From contig OX637343.1 of the NCBI GenBank assembly GCA_951799405.1, forward strand, positions 18,020,524 through 18,084,523: DNA of 64,000 nucleotides, written 5' to 3'. Positions 21,409 to 31,505 of this stretch are shown piece after piece. The position numbers were made by a program, and so were the translations under genes. Each line of letters begins with the position of its first letter. Position 1 is the first letter of the stretch. The notes beneath the pieces are model-generated. The model was not told the origin of the DNA. It saw only the letters and a list, made by a program, of their open reading frames with translations, and ran no database searches. The stretch comes from Agapetus fuscipes (taxonomy: Eukaryota; Arthropoda; Insecta; Trichoptera; Glossosomatidae).

Positions 21409-21740
21409 AATCCTGATGCAGGGAAGGACATCTAAAATTGCAAGATTTTTGTTCATTTGAAAAAAAAAAAAAAATACTGACAATATTGTGTTTGACAAAT
21501 GACAAATTCAGCAGCTGAAACGTCTGATATTGTAGACCAAAAGTCCATCCACATGGTGATAAAGTATTCATAGACAAAACCGAATTCGAACAATTGGAGT
21601 AATGGCGGGCATTGTGGCCAGCCTGATCGCGCTGATTGTGGACGCCATTAATTATTATTTCTATTTTAAATTACAACGTGGACGCAAATCACAGACTGGA
21701 CTATTTACTATTATCAAAAGAATTACAATGCTAGATAATT
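21409..21740. other. Repeat F scrap, otherwise no gene
   Basis: AGGGAAGGACATCTAAAATT at 21420 is a repeat F fragment. The rest is unrecognised. Confidence 0.4.
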
Positions 21741-22430
21741 TTGAAATTAATTTTTTTTAACACAATTACTCCTTTCTACTCCTCCTATATCCCAAATTCT
21801 AATTTAAAAATTAATAAAAAAAACCTAGCCCTAGGATGGGCAGCCATTTCTTTCTGTTCTTACTTCTTTCATTTCATCCAGAGTCATAACCTTCTTCATA
21901 CAAGCTCTACCTTTATTATGACTCTATTATGAAAAAAAAATAGAATCAAATGTAATCTAATCTAAGTTGCAAAGATTTGTATCATTGGGGATTTACATTA
22001 CATTCATCGTACAAGTTCGCGCTTGTGCCGCATGTGAACCTACAACATAAATACCAAATCTCAAATGGACATACACCCTGCAACTCCTGCCGACCTTCCC
22101 TGAAACAGGGGTGGCATTGGCAAAGTAAACCATTTTCTACAGCATGGGTGGTCAGCCGCATACCAACCTATAAGTCAAGAAACATACACAACAAATAACA
22201 TTTTAGACATAAACAAATGGATTAACATTAAAATCAAATACAAAATTCTAATTTAAAATTTACAAAAATTAGGAAAACTTGAGAAACCCTAGCCCTAGCC
22301 GCCAGCATTACAGATCAACCGCCATTTCTCTCTGAGATAACATACTTCTTCCATTCCATCCAGAGTCATAACTATCTTCATACAAGCTCTCATTTTATTA
22401 TGACTCTGGATATCCCATTCATTCGCTACG
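21741..22430 (-). repeat. Two LINE-W2 3' ends and a repeat F, minus strand
   Basis: One LINE-W2 end lies at 22200-22430 (complement of AACCGCCATTTCTCTCTG) and continues into repeat F (22192-21955). A second worn LINE-W2 end is at 21741-21930. Confidence 0.65.
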
Positions 22431-22439
22431 AGAGAGTCA

Positions 22440-22665
22440 AATGTTACATGAACGAAAATTTGTAACAATTCCCAAATTATTTTCTTATTTACGTAAATCC
22501 ATCGATGATTAACGCACTGTCCTGATTATTACAATTAATTGGTACATTTGCGTTAATCACGAAGCGTAACGAGCTGTTAATCACGCCGGCCCGCGTTAAC
22601 CTTTACATGCATTAATTATTATCGGCGTGATTAACGGGGATTAACAGCAAATTGTACCTCAGAGT
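22440..22665. repeat. Palindromic element rich in GTTAATCAC
   Basis: GTTAATCACGCCG (22573) and CGGCGTGATTAAC (22623) form a perfect 13-bp inverted repeat. Outer words GGTACATTTGCGTTAATC and GATTAACAGCAAATTGTACC extend the symmetry. Probably a small MITE. Confidence 0.55.
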
Positions 22666-22800
22666 GGCGTAGCGCAAGGACCAAGGATAAATCAATGAAA
22701 TACAGGGAACCTGACGTCACTCCAGGACTCTGAGGTGATCTAAGTAAGCGCTGAAATCAATATTTAAAAAAAACATAGTAAACGCTATGATTCTAATAAC

Positions 22801-23038
22801 GGTGCTATTCTTAGATATTTTAGTCCCCAGTTTAGCCCATGCTTTGACAAATGAATGATGCAATTGTATGAAGACCTGTCAATCCAAGATGGCCGCAAGT
22901 GAGCAGCTGATTAGTCTTCAAATATTACCAAAATTCGATAGGTAAGAATGACGTGGTGATGAAAATTCCAGCCCAGGCATCATTAGTTTGTCAAAGCGTG
23001 GGCTCAACCGACGACTAAATTTTTTAAGAATAGCCCCG
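22801..23038. mobile_element. MITE M3 with M4-like core
   Basis: The terminal repeat GCTATTCTTAGATATTTTAG at the left is mirrored by CTAAATTTTTTAAGAATAGC at the right. The core contains GACCTGTCAATCCAAGATGG and TTCGATAGGTAAGAATGACG, shared with M4. The M1 copy starts 8 bp downstream. Confidence 0.8.
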
Positions 23039-23045
23039 ATTGTAA

Positions 23046-23460
23046 ATATCGACGGTTAAAAGGAAGTTGGACGTAAGCGACGTTTTGGTCAAAAATGAGT
23101 TATGAATGCTATCCTACTTAAAATTTTCCCATAGCTCTACGATGAGTTTTATTGTTGTTTATGCCCAAGCAAACAACTGCGTTTTCGATGTATGGTTTTG
23201 GTGTAATCGCAAGATTTTGGCCTTTTTTGTCCCAAAGGCGCTTGTGACATATAAAAATTGTAAATCATTATAAAACCGCATTAATAGGAATGCCAATAAA
23301 TCCCTTTATTTATTTTTTATTTCAGAGCTGTTTTGATTTTAACTATATGATAAAAAATAAAAACGTTATGTCATTTTTCTACAATCTCAAACTTTAAACT
23401 GCTCTCCTGAACAGTTTGGTTTATGTCGCTTATGTTCTACTGCCTTTTAACCGTCGATAT
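23046..23460. mobile_element. MITE M1, full length
   Basis: Ends ATATCGACGGTTAAAAGG and CCTTTTAACCGTCGATAT, with inverted similarity extending about 36 bp (through GTAAGCGAC/GTCGCTTAT). 415 bp with no transposase frame. This is the reference copy for the family. Confidence 0.88.
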
Positions 23461-23885
23461 CCTTTGTTATTGGATCTCAAGCCTACATTTATACAATTTT
23501 ATCAATTTTGACTGTACAAAATTTTGTATCCTGTACAAAAAAAACCTTGCAACTTAGATTACAGATAACAGGCTCCGTGGAGTTTACTGCTATCACCGAA
23601 ATCACTGGACCGTTTATTGTACGATCGCGCAGCCACAATTTAGTTGCGGGGGGGGCTGAGGGCCATGTGGCGGTTGATCGATCTATTGGCGGTGCGCTAC
23701 TGTGATTTCCTGCCTTCAAACATTGCAATATAAGTGTCCTATATTAAACGCAACAACGCAACTAAGCTACATGTATAGTGTAACTTCTTTCCGCGTTATC
23801 CCCGAAGGGGTAGAAAAAGACCGAGAATGGTATGGATGGACGAAATATCCGAAATTGCGAATGAATGGAATATCCAGAGTCATAA
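23461..23885. other. No gene; SINE and LINE scraps at the right
   Basis: 23461-23744 is unrecognised. 23745-23815 is an inverted 3' end of a TAGCTC SINE (ACGCAACTAAGCTACATG). 23816-23885 resembles a worn LINE-W end (GACCGAGAATGGTATGGATG). Confidence 0.45.
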
Positions 23886-23887
23886 TT

Positions 23888-24228
23888 TATCCGGTCGATA
23901 GCTCAGTTGGTAGAGTGCTCGCATTCTACCCCGTGAGCTCGGGTTCGAATCCCACCGAAGAGGGTGTCAGAAATGATTTCCTATTTCGGTGTTTATTTCA
24001 AACCACATAATAAAATTACCGGCAAGGCTTACTCAGCCTTCACAAGAAATGAGTACCAGCCCCCTCGGGAGCTGGGAAACCCCCCACTTCAACTGAAGTG
24101 GTTGGCGTAAGGCCGGCCCCCTTACCTGTAAAAATAAATAGGTTCAACTCGCCACATGCGACCCCTTCGGGGATAACGCGGCAAGAAGTTACACTATATG
24201 TGTAGCTTAGTTGCGTTTTTAGTTGCGT
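23888..24228 (+). mobile_element. TAGCTC SINE, full length
   Basis: A-box TAGCTCAGTTGG, B-box GGTTCGAATCCC, conserved AGAAATGATTTCC, body AGAAATGAGTACCAGCCCCC, and 3' end TACACTATATGTGTAGCTTA. The reference copy of this family. Confidence 0.9.
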
Positions 24229-24235
24229 TGCGTTT

Positions 24236-24545
24236 TTATAATAAAAGAAGAGCCTGTATGAAAAAGGTTATTACTCTGGAGGAAATGAAAGAAGTGTGTA
24301 AGGACAGAAAGAAATGGCGGTTGATCTGCTATGTTGGCGGCTAGGGTTTGTTAAATTGGAATTGGTTTTCTGTTTAGTTTTGATGACATTAATATTTACT
24401 TATCTAATCTAATCTAATCTAAGCTGCAAAGATATATATCATTAGGGATTTTTATTAGATGCATTCCCACAAGCAGACATGTATAATTTCGCGCTAACAC
24501 GCATGTGGACCTACAATATGAAAACCCAATCTCAAATGAACATGT
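24236..24545. repeat. LINE-W2 3' fragment and inverted repeat F tail half
   Basis: Forward LINE-W2 end at 24243-24395 (GAAAGAAGTGTGTAAGGAC). Inverted repeat F 3' half at 24400-24545, starting at a (TCTAA)n tail and cut after CAATCTCAAATGAACATG. Confidence 0.7.
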
Positions 24546-24925
24546 TGAGCGCTGTTCTATGTGAATCACACCTCAAGAGCACTTTGCAAGCTTTATCGTC
24601 GCTTTCAAAAGCGTCAATATTCTAACAAGACCCAATTGCTGTAAGGCTGGATGGACCGTCAGTGACCGGTCTTTTGTAAAGGTATATTAATTTTTCACTC
24701 AACGAAGAGCGTATTTGAAAATAGAAATAGCATTTTTTTGTGTTCCGCTGGGATTCGAACCCACAACCTTCCATTTATGAGTCAGAAGTGTTAACCACTG
24801 GTCAAATATGCATTAAAGTAAGAGTAAAGGCGTTTTAACATATAACGATTTCGGTTTTTTAAGTAGCATATCATTCATAACTCATTTTTGACCAAAACGT
24901 CGTTTATGCCCTACTTTTTTTTTTT
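24546..24925 (-). mobile_element. 5S-tRNA SINE with LINE-C-type tail, then an M1 end
   Basis: Inverted SINE at 24546-24800 (GAGCGCTGTTC, tRNA-like GGGATTCGAACCCAC). 24835-24925 is an inverted M1 left end (ATAACTCATTTTTGACCAAA) losing its terminus in a T-run. Confidence 0.75.
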
Positions 24926-24929
24926 TTTT

Positions 24930-25362
24930 AAGAAATCCTGTGCGGGAGACTCCCTAGATTCTAAAGACTCTAGGGGTCTATGACACTTGTTGTAGTGCCG
25001 CAGAGGTGTACGAGCTTGGTCGTCGCTACAAAGCGCCAATACTCAAGCAAGACCCAGTTGCTGTAAGGCTGGATGGACCTTTGGTGACCGGTCATTGGTA
25101 AAGGTTTATGAATTTTTCAACCCAGCGAAGAGCACATTCGAAATATAAATGGTATATTTTTGTGCTCCGCCGGGATCCGAATCCACAACCTTCCTTTTAC
25201 GAGTCCGAAGTGTTGCCACTAAGGACAACGGACCGGTCCAAGATGCCAACGACACGCGGTGTACCTGAGCGGTTACCCATCCAAGTACTGACCGCGCCCA
25301 ATGTTGCTTAACTTCGGTGATCTATGGGAACCGGTGCTTTCAACATGGCTAACGTCGTTGAC
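24930..25362 (-). mobile_element. 5S-tRNA SINE, complete (5S head, tRNA unit, body, D tail)
   Basis: On the minus strand: 5S-like head 25362-25244 (119 nt, with CACCGAAGTTAAGCAACATT and GGATGGGTAACCGCTCAGG), ATCTTG linker, tRNA-like unit with GGATTCGGATCCC, body, and the D tail ending at about 24930. The only copy here with all parts in order, so it defines the family. Sharing a 5S head places it near the 5S-derived (SINE3-like) class. Confidence 0.85.
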
Positions 25363-25370
25363 AAACTTCA

Positions 25371-25515
25371 TTTCAACCGTCGATATTAGTACTTTAATGC
25401 TACACATTCAGCATTTGTAAGCGCGAACTACACTTGTTGGTGTGTGGGCATACATCGGAGAGCTTTAAATGAATATATCCTTGCAACTTAGATTATAGAT
25501 TATAGATGCTAGTCT
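25371..25515 (+). repeat. M1 end scrap and repeat F 3' half
   Basis: TTTCAACCGTCGATATTAG at 25371 is an M1 end. 25398-25515 is a repeat F 3' half with CATTCAGCATTTGTAAGCGC and tail ATTATAGATTATAG. Confidence 0.65.
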
Positions 25516-26044
25516 ACATGTGCCTTGAATAGCATTGTTCGTATTTTTGTCTTTAATCTATACTTGTATACATACTTCAAATCGATAAGCATCATCAACA
25601 AACAACACCCACGATTATTGCTTCCAAAAATATCATCAAAGCTGTGCCACTGACTTTTCAACACGTTCGAAAGCGATAAAGCATGCAAGTTTACCGTTTC
25701 AGCGGGAAAACTTACAAGGCAAGAGGCAAACGAACCTCATGACGTACATTTAACGTTATATTATGTAGGAAGACAGCGGTGGGTACATCCAAATCATAAT
25801 GAAGCTCGTCTTTCCTTGCCGATAAGGGGATAATGGTGGGTTGGCGTGCTGAGGGATATTATGGTCTTGTTTATAGACTCCTCCTTATCAGATGACAGTT
25901 CCAAACTCTCTTCTTGCATGCCATTATCAGCAGAGGAACCGACGCCAAGTATACAGGCATTTTTATAGGCAAATGCAGCTATTTTTGGCATTGAAGAGCT
26001 TCTTTCAGGGAGCTGTTGCCGTCTATCGGAGCAGGGCTGGAAGT
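25516..26044. other. Unique region with a short acidic frame
   Basis: On the minus strand, 25991-25794 is open for 65 codons with an acidic, serine-rich stretch (SADNGMQEESLELSSDKEES). Not recognised. 25915-26015 is weakly similar to 26515-26615, suggesting an old duplication. Confidence 0.35.
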
Positions 26045-26165
26045 CTCATCACCATGGTAATTCTTACCTACTGAATATCTGTAATATTTGTATGAAGACC
26101 TGTCAATCCAAGATGGCCGCAAGTGAAAAGCTGATTAGTCTTCATACTAATATTACCGATATTCT
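26045..26165. mobile_element. MITE M4, partial
   Basis: From GGAAGTCTCATCACCATGG through GACCTGTCAATCCAAGATGG to ACTAATATTACCGATAT. Shorter than the 436-bp copy at 28.07 kb. Confidence 0.7.
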
Positions 26166-26437
26166 CTGTCTGTGACACTTGTTGTAGTGCCGCAGAGGTG
26201 TACGAGCTTGGTCGTCGCTACAAAGCGTCAATACTCAAGCAAGACCCAGTTGTTGTAAGGCTGGATGGACCTTTGGTGACCGGTCATTGGTAAAGGTTTA
26301 TGAATTTTTCAACCCAGCGAATAGCAAATTTGAAAATATAAATGGTATATATTTTTTGTGCTCCGCCGGGATTCAAACCCACAACCTTCCCATTCAGAGT
26401 CCGCATTGCTACCACTGAGCTACGGACCGGTCAAATA
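26166..26437 (-). mobile_element. 5S-tRNA SINE with partial D tail
   Basis: Inverted: D tail part (CTTGTTGTAGTGCCGCAGAG), body, and tRNA-like unit with GGGATTCAAACCCAC, up to CTACGGACCGGTC. Confidence 0.8.
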
Positions 26438-26744
26438 TCGGCCTTGATGATAGTTGTTTGCATGTTGCGTAAATATAAAATCTTGTTTATCAGAAAATAG
26501 TTTAAAAAATCGTTTTCCATGGCATTATCACTGGAGAAACTAATGCTAAGTTTTTCAGGTTTTTTAATGGAAAAATACAGTTTTTTCTCACACCGGAGAG
26601 TTATTTCCTGGGATCTTATCCCGCATTCTATTGAATTTTGAGTTAATACGTCAAAATTACAAGATTTTGTTTTGTTCTAACGTTAGAAATACGAGTACCA
26701 AAGGACGAGAAAATATAGCGAAATATATAAATCTGAACTATAAA
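26438..26744. other. No gene recognised
   Basis: A+T-rich. See the weak duplication noted for 25.9 kb. Nothing else. Confidence 0.35.
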
Positions 26745-26960
26745 CACTAACAAGGTATTTGTGTTGTTTCCAATAAAAATCGGCAGACTGCATTGGCTGC
26801 GTATCATCCAGCAAATGGACCATCGGAGCCTGGAAAAGATGGTTCTTATGACGAGCTCAAAGGGGCGCAAGGCAGTAGGAAGACCTAGATTAAAGAGGCT
26901 GAAAAAAGTTGTGGAAATGGGTACGAACAATGTGTCGAAGAAAGAACGCATAGGGGCTAC
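26745..26960 (+). pseudogene. Degenerate LINE RT C-terminal fragment
   Basis: The frame from 26761 encodes IGRLHWLRIIQQMDHRSLEK, then GRKAVGRPRLKRLKKVVEM. This fits the worn pattern ..RLRW.GH..RM.....GRR..GRPR.RW of LINE RT tails. It is more diverged than LINE-W and passes into repeat F at about 26961. Confidence 0.55.
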
Positions 26961-27135
26961 GAGGTTCACTCTGTCAATGTCATTCTTGTTTCAGGGAAGG
27001 CAAGAGTGGCAGGGTGTATGTTTATTTGAGATTCGGGTTTTTAAATTGTAAGTCCACATTAGGCATGTTTAAGCGCGAACTTATACGAGCCTGCTTGAAA
27101 ATGCATAGTTACATTGCAACTTAGATTAGATTAGA
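26961..27135 (+). repeat. Repeat F, partial
   Basis: From GTTCACTCTGTCAATGTC to TTGCAACTTAGATTAGATTAG. Confidence 0.75.
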
Positions 27136-27836
27136 GGCCAAGGCCCACTCTGGTTTAAAACAAAAAGGCAAATAAATGTAAAACAAACTAGAAGAGAATC
27201 CTGCAAAAGTTACTTTCTTCCACAATTCATAAATTTATCTGTTAACATTTTATTCACTAAAATCATGTCGTACAATTATTTTTGCGTGCTCTTACTGTCC
27301 CAAAGGTATCATAAATTGTTCAAAGCTCTATCGCAATCATTTAAAACAAAAACAAACAGAACTGACACAAAAAAAAATCTATGTTATACCTCAGTAGAAT
27401 TAATAGACACCGGAGTGACGGAAATCTTTTTTGTTGTATCTTTTTTAATATACTTAAATCTACAACCAAAGTGAAACTACTTCTTTTCATTATTTGAAAG
27501 ACAAATAGGCTATTTTTACAGCGACATAAAACAAAAGTAATGTAATGAAGTCCTAAGTAGTTGATGATAAATACATCGCCGGTCCTTCTGGTTGTAGATT
27601 TCACTGAATAATAAATTGCAAGTGTTACGAGCTGTGATAGCAGTAATAGGCTCGGCCCCCTTGCAGTGTTGGTGATATTTGTCCAAGGTTTGATCAAATT
27701 AAGTAAGTTGCCTGAGCGTGAATAAAAGTCTACGCACGCAACTGATTGGGTACATCGCTCGTGCTGTCATTATTCCTCTTCTTTTGATGTTATTTTTTCA
27801 GTAATTTGTGATGAAAAATTCAATTATACAATTTAG
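27136..27836. other. No gene recognised
   Basis: 700 bp of A+T-rich sequence without repeat matches. Short frames (for example 27265-27474 plus and 27697-27341 minus) show no domain. Confidence 0.35.
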
Positions 27837-28059
27837 TGGCGAAGGGTGCAATACAACTCGATTCCGATCGGCTTCCCATTTAAAATGAGGCAACAAAGTA
27901 GTTAAAAATATAGGCACAAAGTAAAAAAAATACATTTAAAACCAAAGAAACAATACATATTTTTTCTCCATCGAAACCATGCAGTCTACTTTATTATCAT
28001 TTTTGTTTCATTTTAAAAGGAAAACCGATGGGAATTGAGTTGTATGACACCCTTCGCCA
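27837..28059. mobile_element. MITE M5
   Basis: 223 bp with about 50-bp inverted ends: TGGCGAAGGGTGCAATACAA and complement of the right end TTGTATGACACCCTTCGCCA. No internal frame. The target duplication is unclear. Single copy here. Confidence 0.8.
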
Positions 28060-28072
28060 ACAATTTTTTTTG

Positions 28073-28508
28073 CCTGGGCTGGAAGTCTTATCACCACGGT
28101 AATTCTTACCTACCGAATATCGGTAATACTAATTGTATGAATACTAATCAGCTGTTCACTTGCGGCCATCTTGGATTGACAGGTCTTCATACAAATCGCT
28201 CCCCCAGTTCTTGTTTACCGTATACGCCAATCTTATCAAATATGACTTTTTCATGCAGTTGTCTTAAGAATCAAATTCTAGACAATCTGAGCTAAGAAAA
28301 ACCGTAAAACTCGATAATGTGAGAGTTCTTTTAAATTTTTTTTAAATAAATTTATTGTTTTTATAAGACACATTGGTCCAGTACACATGCAAACATTGCT
28401 CATGTAAAATTTTCTCAATGGCGTATACGATAAACAAGAACTAAGGCAGCGAAATAGTACCGATATTCGGTAGGTAGGAATTGCCGTGGTGATGAGACTT
28501 CAAGCCCA
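28073..28508. mobile_element. MITE M4, full length
   Basis: 436 bp between CCTGGGCTGGAAGTCTTATC and its mirror GATGAGACTTCAAGCCCAGG. The inner arms repeat ACCTACCGAATATCGGTA and CTTGTTTACCGTATACGCCA. The core keeps GTTCACTTGCGGCCATCTTG. Confidence 0.8.
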
Positions 28509-28749
28509 GGTCAGACACAGGTATTTACTTTATGAATTAAGAATTAACACTTCTTTGAAATTAATTGTTAATCAATCGATCCAATAACTAAGGATCAAAG
28601 CCCGTGGAAAAAAACTAATGGGACACGAAACGGCGCTGTTATATTCAAAAGACGCCAGTCGAGGTCACCGTCTTGAGCCGTATAATTATATGCAAATCTG
28701 TCTACCATAAGGTGATATGTGTAAGAGAATATAAGTTGGCCATGTTTTT
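28509..28749. other. No gene recognised
   Basis: Unique sequence. Nothing supported. Confidence 0.35.
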
Positions 28750-29145
28750 ACAAAAAAAAAGTCGGAAGGAGTTGCAAGGTGTATGTTCATTTCGGATTTG
28801 GGTCTTATTTTGTAAGCAGACATGCCGCATGTATATTGTATACCTACTCACACGTGCTTACTAAAATGCATGCATCAAATAAGAATCTCAGTGTCAACAT
28901 ATCTTTGCCGTTTATAATGTATATGCATAATCTAAGTTGCAACGATACATTAATATTGAGAGGTCATGTTTATCACACGCTCACAAGCATCTCATGTAAG
29001 TTCGCACTCACACATGCTGCATGTGTACACACAAAATGACAAATAAATAAGCCCTGCAACTCTTGCTACCATTCTCTGAAACAGGTGTGCATTGAAAAAG
29101 TGAACCAATTTTTACATCATGGGTGGTCAGCGTCATATATACGTA
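28750..29145. repeat. Converging repeat F fragments
   Basis: Worn forward part at 28750-28880 (GGAGTTGCAAGGTGTATGTTC). Inverted copy at 28925-29145, from AATCTAAGTTGCAACGATAC to the GGGTGGTCAGCG end. Confidence 0.65.
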
Positions 29146-29454
29146 GCGTATCTCATCTGGAATGTGTCTCCTTAACCATACATTTTTCAAATCATCACAT
29201 CATGCCAAAATAAATGATACGAAATTGTGCATTCACATCGATCTTGGCCTGTTTACGTAAATAAATTGTATTTTATTTCCCCGGTATCGAAGTTCGCGCT
29301 AATGAGGTATCGTTAATATCGCGCCTTCCACAGCGCTACCTGTCCGTGAAGGATGGCAGTCCTTGTTATCAGGGTGGCCAACTGGAGTCCCAAACAGGGA
29401 TGGAATATCTATCTATACTCAGTAATCTAAGTTACAAAGATATAGTGACATTTA
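29146..29454. other. No gene recognised
   Basis: Unique sequence with a short repeat F tail at about 29420. Nothing coding. Confidence 0.35.
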
Positions 29455-29885
29455 ACGTCCGTAGTCCAGTGTGGACACTTCGGACTCGTAAATGGAAGGT
29501 TGTGGGCTCGAATCCCGGCGGAGCACAAAAAATATAACATATTCAAATATGCTCTTCACCCGGATGAAAAATTCATAAACTTTTACCAAGGATCGGTCAC
29601 CCATCCAGCCTAACAGCAACTATTTCTTGCTTAATAATTGGCTTATGAGGCTGACCACCCATGCTGTGGAAAATGGTTCACTTTTCCAATGTCACCCCTG
29701 TTTCAGGGAAGGTCGGCAAGAATTGCAGTGCTTGTATTCATTTGAGATTTGGGTTTTTGTGTTGTAAGTCCACATGCGGCATGCTTAAACATGAACTTTT
29801 ACGTGTCTGCTTGTGGAAATGCGTATAATGTGAATCCCCAATGTTACATATCCTTGCAACTTAGATTAGATTGATTAGATTAGAT
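29455..29885 (+). repeat. 5S-tRNA SINE (3'-truncated) followed by repeat F
   Basis: SINE tRNA-like unit and body at 29455-29643 (GGGCTCGAATCCCGG). A repeat F from GCTTATGAGGCTGACCACCC to (GATTA)n at 29645-29885. Confidence 0.8.
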
Positions 29886-29889
29886 TATT

Positions 29890-30060
29890 GTGAGTCGTTG
29901 CCAGCCCTGGTTGCCATGGTGACCCGGCAGTGGGCGGGGCGGGTGGCGGTTGCTAGGCAACCAGCAGCCGTACCGCGACAACCACGTGAGCTGGAAACGT
30001 GACGGCGGCTGAAAAATATACGGACGTTCCAATTTTGAATATTGGTGTGACGTCATCGGG
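29890..30060. promoter_or_regulatory. Candidate promoter: X-boxes, GC box, E-box, CCAAT, CRE
   Basis: Unique GC-rich island in repeats. Visible sites: GGTTGCCATGGTGACC (29909-29924) and perfect palindrome GGTTGCTAGGCAACC (29948-29962), both fitting the RFX X-box; GGGCGGGGC (29932-29940, GC box); CACGTG (29983-29988); CCAAT (30029) and ATTGG (30041); TGACGTCA (30048-30055, CRE). RFX X-boxes typically lie in promoters of ciliary genes. No downstream exon was recognised, so direction and target are unknown. It could be the promoter of a distant first exon or an enhancer. Confidence 0.5.
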
Positions 30061-30666
30061 AACCAATTTTAGATTTTATTCGTATGGTTCTTAACAGCTA
30101 ATAATACTGTAACGAATATGTAGTTGTGTGTTGTGGATTGTCTGTGTTAGTGTCTATATAAATAAATAGATGTTAAGTATCATCTACCAATAAGGATAAT
30201 GAACAAGATACCTTTACCAAAGACTGGTCACTAAAGATCTATCCAGCCTTACAGCAACTGGGGTTTGCTTGAGAATTTGCGCTTTTTATAGCGACAATAA
30301 GCTCGCAGAGGACTCTTGAGGTGTCTAATCTAAATCTAAATCTATGTTGCAAAGATATGTATCATTTGAGATTCATATTAAATGCATTCCCACAAGCAGA
30401 CACGCATAAAATCGACCGGCCGAAGAGGGTACCCATTTTGTTTTTTTTACTAACGGCAGCAGATTCAGATGTTAAGTAAGCGGTTTTTAAGCATCCATTC
30501 CCGAGTAGAGACACGTTTTATTGCGAGGTCCCGAAAAGCAGAAACGTGGCCCTAATCTAAAACTGCCCTTAAGAATAGGAGCAACCTTTTTTAGATCAAC
30601 TCCAGTGGCGGGGGGTGGGAAGAAAGTTAGTGAAGCCACTAAAAGATTTGAAAAAACTTATAGCCC
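30061..30666. other. SINE and repeat F fragments, no gene
   Basis: 30209-30323 is a 5S-tRNA SINE body end with GACTCTTGAGGTG. 30325-30420 is an inverted repeat F tail half. 30061-30208 and 30421-30666 are unrecognised. Confidence 0.45.
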
Positions 30667-31505
30667 TTATAGGTTGGTGTATGTCCATTATAAGAGTTTT
30701 TATGTTGTAGGTTTAATGCGCGTTATAAAGCTAAATCTGCCATTTTTGTTTCTTACACTTTATGGTCTTAGCAAAATAGTTACAGTAATAAAAAAAATCA
30801 AGCATGTTTATTATTTTTTTATCTTAATTATAAAGCTTAAAAAAAATATATAACTTAAGAATTGCCACCACAAAAAAATATTTAAAAAAACGCGTTTTTT
30901 ACATTTTTTTCGTGTGTGCTATATTTTGGATTTTTTTGTTTGCTTTTAACTTACAGAACTATACATTGTTTAGGTTCAATACTTAACATTTTTTCAATAA
31001 TGTCAATGGTTTTTGAGTAAATATGGAAAAACTGTGATCTTTGATTTAATTAAAATTTAATTCATTTAGTAGTTTCAGTTTTTCCATATTTACTCAAAAA
31101 CTATTGACATTATTGAAAAAATGTTAAGTATTTTACCTAAAAAATGTATAGTTTTGTAAGTAAAAAGCAAAAAAAAAATCCAAAATACAGCACACACGAA
31201 AAAAAAGCTAAAAATGTAAAAAAACGCGTTTTTTTAAATATTTTTTTGTGGTTGCAATTCTTAAGTTATATATTTTGTTCAAGCTTTATAATTAAGATAA
31301 AAAATTAATAAACATGCATGATTTCTTTCATTACTGTAACTATTTCTATCATACGGTGTAAAAAACAAAAACGTCAGATTTAACTTTATAACACGCCTTA
31401 AATGCGGATATGCGAGCGCTAACTTGTACGTGTCTGCTTGTAAAAATGCATGTAATGTAAATCCTCATTGTAACATATCTTTGCAACTTAGATTAGATTA
31501 GATAT
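30667..31505 (+). repeat. Repeat F split by hairpin M7
   Basis: The left part (CTTATAGGTTGGTGTATG to TTATGTTGTAG) ends at 30712. The right part resumes at about 31395 (AATGCGGATATGCGAGCGC) and runs to ATTAGATTAGATA. Confidence 0.75.
30713..31400. mobile_element. Long-hairpin MITE M7
   Basis: 688 bp with arms of about 310 bp mirrored around about 31055. Outer ends are TTATAAAGCTAAATCTGCC and complement. Inner arms contain AAATATTTAAAAAAACGCG and GTTTTTGAGTAAATATGG with their mirrors. Flanked by AATGCG on both sides. The outer 75 bp of each arm match the inner part of M2. Confidence 0.85.

Noticed and set aside
25244..25362. Functional 5S rRNA gene
   Set aside because: It diverges from canonical 5S and shares its differences and the ATCTTG junction with the copy at 81-198, so it is a SINE head.
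30521..30853. 110-codon plus-strand frame
   Set aside because: It crosses a repeat F piece into the arm of hairpin M7; no domain.
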